Position numbers and translations under genes: made by a program. DNA of 35,007 nt from Acidobacteriota bacterium (GTDB taxonomy: Bacteria > Acidobacteriota > Vicinamibacteria > Fen-336): positions 1-35,007 of the forward strand of contig QHVJ01000031.1 of the NCBI GenBank assembly GCA_003222275.1, in the 5' to 3' direction. Positions within the stretch are counted from its first letter, which is position 1; every line of letters begins with the position of its first letter. Below, piece after piece: positions 32,046 through 35,007 of the stretch. The notes below the pieces were generated by a model, which was not told where the DNA came from, did no database searches, and saw only the letters and a program-made list of their open reading frames with translations.

Positions 32046-32783
32046 ACGTGATGGCCGGACCGGCACCGGTCACGAAGCGCAGCCGCTCCCGGAGGCGCCC
32101 CACGCGCTCTCGTCCTCCCGCCTCGTCGAGACCCGACGCCACCACCAGGAACTCGTCGCCGCCGTACCGGACGAGGACGTCGCTCGGCCGGAAGCATTCG
32201 CGCAGGTTGGCCGCAAACCGTCTCAGGCACTCGTCGCCCGCCTGGTGGCCATAACGGTCGTTGATCTGCTTGAAGTCGTCGAGGTCGAAGAAGAGCAGGA
32301 GCGCGCCCTGCGGCTGGACGGCGCGGAACGTCTCGGGGAGCTGCCGCCGGTTCGCCAGGCCCGTCAACGGGTCGCGGTCGGCCACCCTCCGCAAGTCCTC
32401 CTGCGCGGTGAGCAGACCCGCGTTGGATTGCCGCAGCTCTCCCTGGATGCGCTCGGAGAGCGCGAGCACGCCGCCGAGGGCGAGCAGCCACTCGGCGCCG
32501 CTGTCGAACGACGACGACGCGGCGAGGAACGTGCCCGCGGCGTCCGCCGCGAACGGGCCCGGCGGGGCGGGCCGAACACCAGCGCGAACAGGGTCGCGGG
32601 CGGCTCGAAGTACCAGAAGAACAGCGTCACGGCGAGCGCGCCCAGGTTGCAGGCCCAGGCGCGCACCCACCACCGCACCGCGGCCAGCGGCACCGACCGC
32701 GCCAGCAATCCGAAGAACACCGTGATCATCACCAGGGACGTCGCCTGGACCGCGGTGCTCCAACGCCAGAGGAGCAGCTCCAT
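32043..32783 (-). pseudogene. GGDEF diguanylate cyclase gene, frameshifted and 3'-truncated
   Basis: From ATG 32783 a frame encodes hydrophobic helices (VQATSLVMITVFFGLLARSV; ACNLGALAVTLFFWYF) up to FALVFGP. Near 32556-32571, in the run CCCGCCCCGCCGGGCCC (minus strand), the coding frame changes. The other frame carries on with TFLAASSSFDSGAEWLLALG, then a coiled linker (ERIQGELRQSNAGLLTAQED) and a GGDEF domain (DRDPLTGLANRRQLPETF; LLFFDLDDFKQINDRYGHQA; VLVRYGGDEFLVVAS). The GGDEF loop and the inhibitory I-site RPSD five residues before it are intact. The domain stops after ITFSVG, about 30 residues short, where the fossil on the other strand begins. The membrane part is also shorter than in relatives I recall, so an internal deletion is likely. 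A sequencing error could explain the frameshift, but not the lost end. Confidence 0.7.
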
Positions 32784-32798
32784 GATTCGGGGATCGGC

Positions 32799-34328
32799 CT
32801 ACGGCTTCACGAGGCGATAGCTGACGAAGGCCACCGACCGGCTGTCCGGCGACCAGGAAGGCACGTTGATCGTTCCCTGCCCGCCGAAGAGGCGCGTCAG
32901 CACCCGAGGCTCGCCGCCCGTCGCGGGCATGATCCGCAGCGCGACGTCCTTGTTCGGGGGATGTCCCTTCACGCTCTTGTCGAACGAGAGGAAAACCAGC
33001 CACTTTCCGTCCGGGGACGGATGCGCGAACCAGTCCGCCCACTCCTCGCCCGAAGTCACCGGCTGCGGATCCGATCCCTCCGGCTTCATGCGCCAGATCT
33101 TCATGAGGCCGGTGCGCTCCGAGTTGAAGTAGAGGGTCTGCCCGTCGGGCGAGTAGTCCGGGCCGTCGTCCAGGCCCGGGGCGGTCGTCAACCGCCGCTC
33201 GTCCGCCGAGCCGGCGGCGTCCGCGGCGATCGTATAGACGTCGAACTCGCCGTTGCGCCGAGCGCAGTACGCGAGGGTCTTCCCGTCGGGCGACCAGCCG
33301 TGCCAGTACGACGGGCCGAGAGCGGTCACCTGGCGGGGCTCTCCGCCCGCCGCCGGCAGGACGTAGATGAGCGACTCTCCCTTCGGCGAGTGGCTGACGG
33401 CCAGCCATTTCCCGTCGGCCGAGAGGCCGTGGTCGTTGTTGAGGTGGTCGGCCGTCCCCGTGTCCACGGCCCGGGGTTGGCCGCCCTCCCGCGGCAACGA
33501 GTACAGGCGGCCGCGGTTGTTGAACAGGAAGAACCGGCCGTCCCGGGACCAGTTGGGAGCCTCGATGTGGTCGCGCGTCTTGTAGACGACCTCCCGCTCG
33601 CCGGTATCGATCGAGATCACCTCGAGGCTGCTCTCCAGCACTCGCGCCGCCTCCGCCACCGGGCCCGAGTTTGCGAGCGCCACCCCGGCGAGAACGGCCG
33701 TCGCCATGGCCGCCGGGTCATGCGCGGTGACGCCGAGGCCGACGTACACCGGGTCCGTCAGGGGCACGCTGACCGCGCCCGCAGGCGCGAAGCGCCGGCC
33801 GTCTCGCGACACGAAGAGGCTGAACAGGTCTCCCGTGCGCTCCAGCCGGACCGTGGCCGGAGCCTTGACGGGCGACTTCGCCTCCAAGGTCGGCCCGCCC
33901 TTGACCAGCCGGTACTGCAGGGAGATGAGGCCGTCGCCGTGCACCGCCACGTCGGCATACGGCGCATCCGCTTCGAGCCCCTGGCGAACGATCCAGCCCG
34001 CCTTGCGGTGCGGCTGGCCCTGCGCCTCGGGGAAGCGCACGTCGGCGGTCAGGGCCAGGTCGCCGGACAGGCGCCGCCAGACGTAATGAAAGGCGTCCTT
34101 CGTTCCCCACATGTTCTCGCCGCCGCCCGTGATGCGGTACTCGCGGCTCTTGGCGTCGAAGCGGACAGACCCCGGCTGCTTGACGTCGCCGACGTCGCCG
34201 TGGGCTTCGAACTCCCCCAGCTCCTGTCCGTCGGCGCGAGGCGTCGCCACGACGCAGGCGCACGCGGCGGCCGCGACGAGCGCGAACGCGTGATTACGGC
34301 CGGCGATCCGTCGGGAGGCGCGATGCAC
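32799..34328 (-). CDS. Secreted protein: lectin-like domain plus TolB-like PD40 propeller
   Basis: GTG 34328 gives a 509-residue protein with a proper signal peptide (NHAFALVAAAACACVVATPRADGQ); GTG 34358 would add ten residues ahead of it and neither has a good ribosome-binding site. After the signal comes a DUF1349/concanavalin-like domain of about 190 residues (ENMWGTKDAFHYVWRRLSGD; GWIVRQGLEADAPYADVAVH). A TolB/PD40 propeller follows (APNWSRDGRFFLFNNRGRLY; HGWSPDGKTLAYCARRNGEF; PDYSPDGQTLYFNSERTGLM; SWSPDSRSVAFVSY). The product should be periplasmic or surface-exposed and bind a ligand or partner. No catalytic motif is visible. The stop at 32799 is 15 bases from the GGDEF remnant's start, so the two were once one unit. 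Confidence 0.85.
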   Translation of the reverse strand: MHRASRRIAGRNHAFALVAAAACACVVATPRADGQELGEFEAHGDVGDVKQPGSVRFDAKSREYRITGGGENMWGTKDAFHYVWRRLSGDLALTADVRFPEAQGQPHRKAGWIVRQGLEADAPYADVAVHGDGLISLQYRLVKGGPTLEAKSPVKAPATVRLERTGDLFSLFVSRDGRRFAPAGAVSVPLTDPVYVGLGVTAHDPAAMATAVLAGVALANSGPVAEAARVLESSLEVISIDTGEREVVYKTRDHIEAPNWSRDGRFFLFNNRGRLYSLPREGGQPRAVDTGTADHLNNDHGLSADGKWLAVSHSPKGESLIYVLPAAGGEPRQVTALGPSYWHGWSPDGKTLAYCARRNGEFDVYTIAADAAGSADERRLTTAPGLDDGPDYSPDGQTLYFNSERTGLMKIWRMKPEGSDPQPVTSGEEWADWFAHPSPDGKWLVFLSFDKSVKGHPPNKDVALRIMPATGGEPRVLTRLFGGQGTINVPSWSPDSRSVAFVSYRLVKP

Positions 34329-34452
34329 GGGCGCCAGTCTAACCCGGGATCTCGGCACGGTGCGATGGAGCGTGGTAAGATGGTGCCTCTCCTGAGCCGC
34401 GCGGACCGACCCGGTCCCTCCACGAGCTTACCTGGATGCCGCGGAGGCCCGG
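34329..34452. other. Divergent intergenic region
   Basis: This region separates the secreted propeller gene (minus) from the small gene at 34453 (plus). A TAAGAT at 34376-34381 could be a weak -10 box for the plus-strand gene, and GGAGG at 34443-34447 is its ribosome-binding site. I see no clear -35 boxes, repeats or hairpins. Confidence 0.35.
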
Positions 34453-34830
34453 ATGAACAAGATCACCATCGAGTACGTGGGGTTCCGAACGAGCACGAAG
34501 AGGCGCGAGTACCTGCTGCGCTCGCACTTCGGTCCCGAGATCCGCGACTACACGGTGGGCATCGCCCTCGCCGATTTCTCGGCGGGACGCGCGCGCTTCC
34601 AGGACGGGCCGGAGATCTGCTACCTCAAGCTCGTCCGCGAGCTGGAGGCGCAGGCGGCGGGCGCCACGCCCGGGGCCGACGACCTCACGGTCACGGACGT
34701 GGAGCTGGCCGCCTACGTGACCGCACACACCACCCCCGGCCGCAGCCGGGGCGGGTTCACGGTCGGCGGCGCGGCCGCGGCCGCCGCCGCCAAAGTGGCC
34801 GCGGAGCGGGTCCAGCCGAACCGCACCTAG
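34453..34830 (+). CDS. Small hypothetical protein
   Basis: ATG 34453, with GGAGG five bases upstream, gives 125 residues. The first 75 residues look folded (MNKITIEYVGFRTSTKRREY; GPEIRDYTVGIALADFSAGR; CYLKLVRELEAQ). The rest holds Gly- and Ala-rich segments (GRSRGGFTVGG, then a run of Ala). No family is recognised and no signal peptide or membrane helix is present, so it is probably cytoplasmic. Codon use follows its neighbours. It stands alone between a divergent promoter region and the cold-shock gene. Confidence 0.7.
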   Translation: MNKITIEYVGFRTSTKRREYLLRSHFGPEIRDYTVGIALADFSAGRARFQDGPEICYLKLVRELEAQAAGATPGADDLTVTDVELAAYVTAHTTPGRSRGGFTVGGAAAAAAAKVAAERVQPNRT

Positions 34831-34844
34831 CCGCCGCGCGGCGG
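34831..34844 (+). terminator. GC-rich palindrome after the small gene, possible terminator
   Basis: CCGCCGCGCGGCGG is a perfect 14-base palindrome starting directly after the TAG stop at 34828-34830. It is followed by TTGTGATACAATTCCTT, which is only weakly T-rich. It may act as a terminator or as a 3' stabiliser of the transcript, and also lies just before the promoter of the next gene. Confidence 0.4.
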
Positions 34845-34847
34845 TTG

Positions 34848-34856
34848 TGATACAAT
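34848..34856 (+). promoter_or_regulatory. Extended -10 promoter of the cold-shock gene
   Basis: TGATACAAT is an extended -10 element (TGN plus TACAAT). The matching -35 position falls at the end of the preceding gene and shows no consensus, which is usual for extended -10 promoters. Transcription would begin near 34863, leaving a leader of about 120 bases. Confidence 0.5.
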
Positions 34857-34862
34857 TCCTTC

Positions 34863-34985
34863 CTGCATAGTTGCCGTTCGCGCGGCGTACGAAGACGGGT
34901 CGTTCGATTCTGTCCGGCCTCCGTTTCGTTCACGCCTGCAGGTAACGCTGTCAACTAGGCGAGGGCCAAGGAGGCCCGACGTTTC
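34863..34985 (+). promoter_or_regulatory. Long structured 5' leader of the cold-shock gene
   Basis: About 120 bases separate the likely transcription start from ATG 34986, typical of the long leaders of cspA-type genes. Close to the start codon, GGGCC (34963-34967) and GGCCC (34973-34977) can pair around the loop AAGGA. This puts the AAGGAGG ribosome-binding site (34968-34974) partly in a hairpin. Temperature-dependent exposure of the site is plausible. Confidence 0.5.
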
Positions 34986-35007
34986 ATGATCGAAGGTACC
35001 GTCAAGT
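34986..35007 (+). CDS. Cold-shock protein, start only (runs off window)
   Basis: ATG 34986 opens a frame reading MIEGTVK and a first base T at the window edge. This is the usual start of a CspA-family protein (MxxGTVKWFN...), a small cold-shock-domain RNA chaperone. The long leader with a structured ribosome-binding site fits the same family. Only seven codons are present, so the call rests on this short match and the leader. Confidence 0.6.

Noticed and set aside
34756-34800. GCC/GCG-rich repeat near the end of the small gene
   Set aside because: It is the coding of an alanine run in a GC-rich genome, not a repeat element.
1-35007. CRISPR arrays, tRNA or rRNA genes, insertion sequences, phage genes
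   Set aside because: I looked for evenly spaced repeats, tRNA-like arms, transposases and flanking duplications and saw none; the only scar is at 31843-32045.

Overview
The window comes from a very GC-rich, diderm (Gram-negative type) bacterium. A 1,111-residue TonB-dependent receptor with an N-terminal carboxypeptidase-regulatory-like domain (Oar type), an hflK-hflC pair, a Tat-exported oxidoreductase and a secreted propeller protein show two membranes. The Oar-type receptor together with the many YVTN/PD40 propellers suggests Acidobacteriota or a close relative; this is inference. Genes are tightly packed, with many 4-base ATGA overlaps. I see no rRNA, tRNA, CRISPR array, transposase or phage gene.

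Left part (1-10184). A 3'-truncated secreted SMP-30/gluconolactonase-like gene, a BaiN-type flavoprotein, a SWIM zinc-finger protein and a large SNF2 helicase all lie on the minus strand, the last three as one unit behind a MocR/PdxR-type regulator. The regulator is divergent from a plus-strand operon made of a PLP-dependent decarboxylase, pdxS and pdxT. The intergenic region holds clustered TTGTC/GACAA repeats that look like the regulator's operator.

Centre (10156-26369, minus). The most striking structure is a nine-gene, 15.6-kb run transcribed leftward: a glutamine-synthetase-family ligase, an iron alcohol dehydrogenase, an aldehyde dehydrogenase, a TonB receptor, a propeller/phosphoesterase fusion, glycerol kinase, a GlpA-like glycerol-3-phosphate dehydrogenase with a C-terminal Cys-rich [2Fe-2S]-type domain, a second flavoprotein, and an amino acid/choline-type permease. 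Neighbouring genes overlap or are at most 44 bases apart. A perfect TATAAT box and an inverted repeat at its probable transcription start lie in front of the first gene. Read together, the set could take in a glycerophosphodiester such as glycerophosphoethanolamine, split it, burn the glycerol half via GlpK/GlpA, and oxidise the amino-alcohol half as a gamma-glutamyl conjugate. This is a hypothesis. A DinB-like gene lies at the distal end and converges on pdxT.

Right part (26439-35007). A small exported NTF2/DUF4440-like protein is followed by a single-pass membrane protein of unknown function, preceded by an exact CRP-type site. A Tat-exported Gfo/Idh/MocA protein then follows hflC and hflK on the minus strand. 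Upstream of hflK is a decayed stretch: a GGDEF gene with a frameshift and a lost 3' end abuts, on the other strand, what looks like the fossil of an overlapping small-gene/nucleotidyltransferase pair. Then come a secreted lectin-like/TolB-like propeller protein, a small unknown gene, and the first seven codons of a cold-shock protein with a long structured leader.
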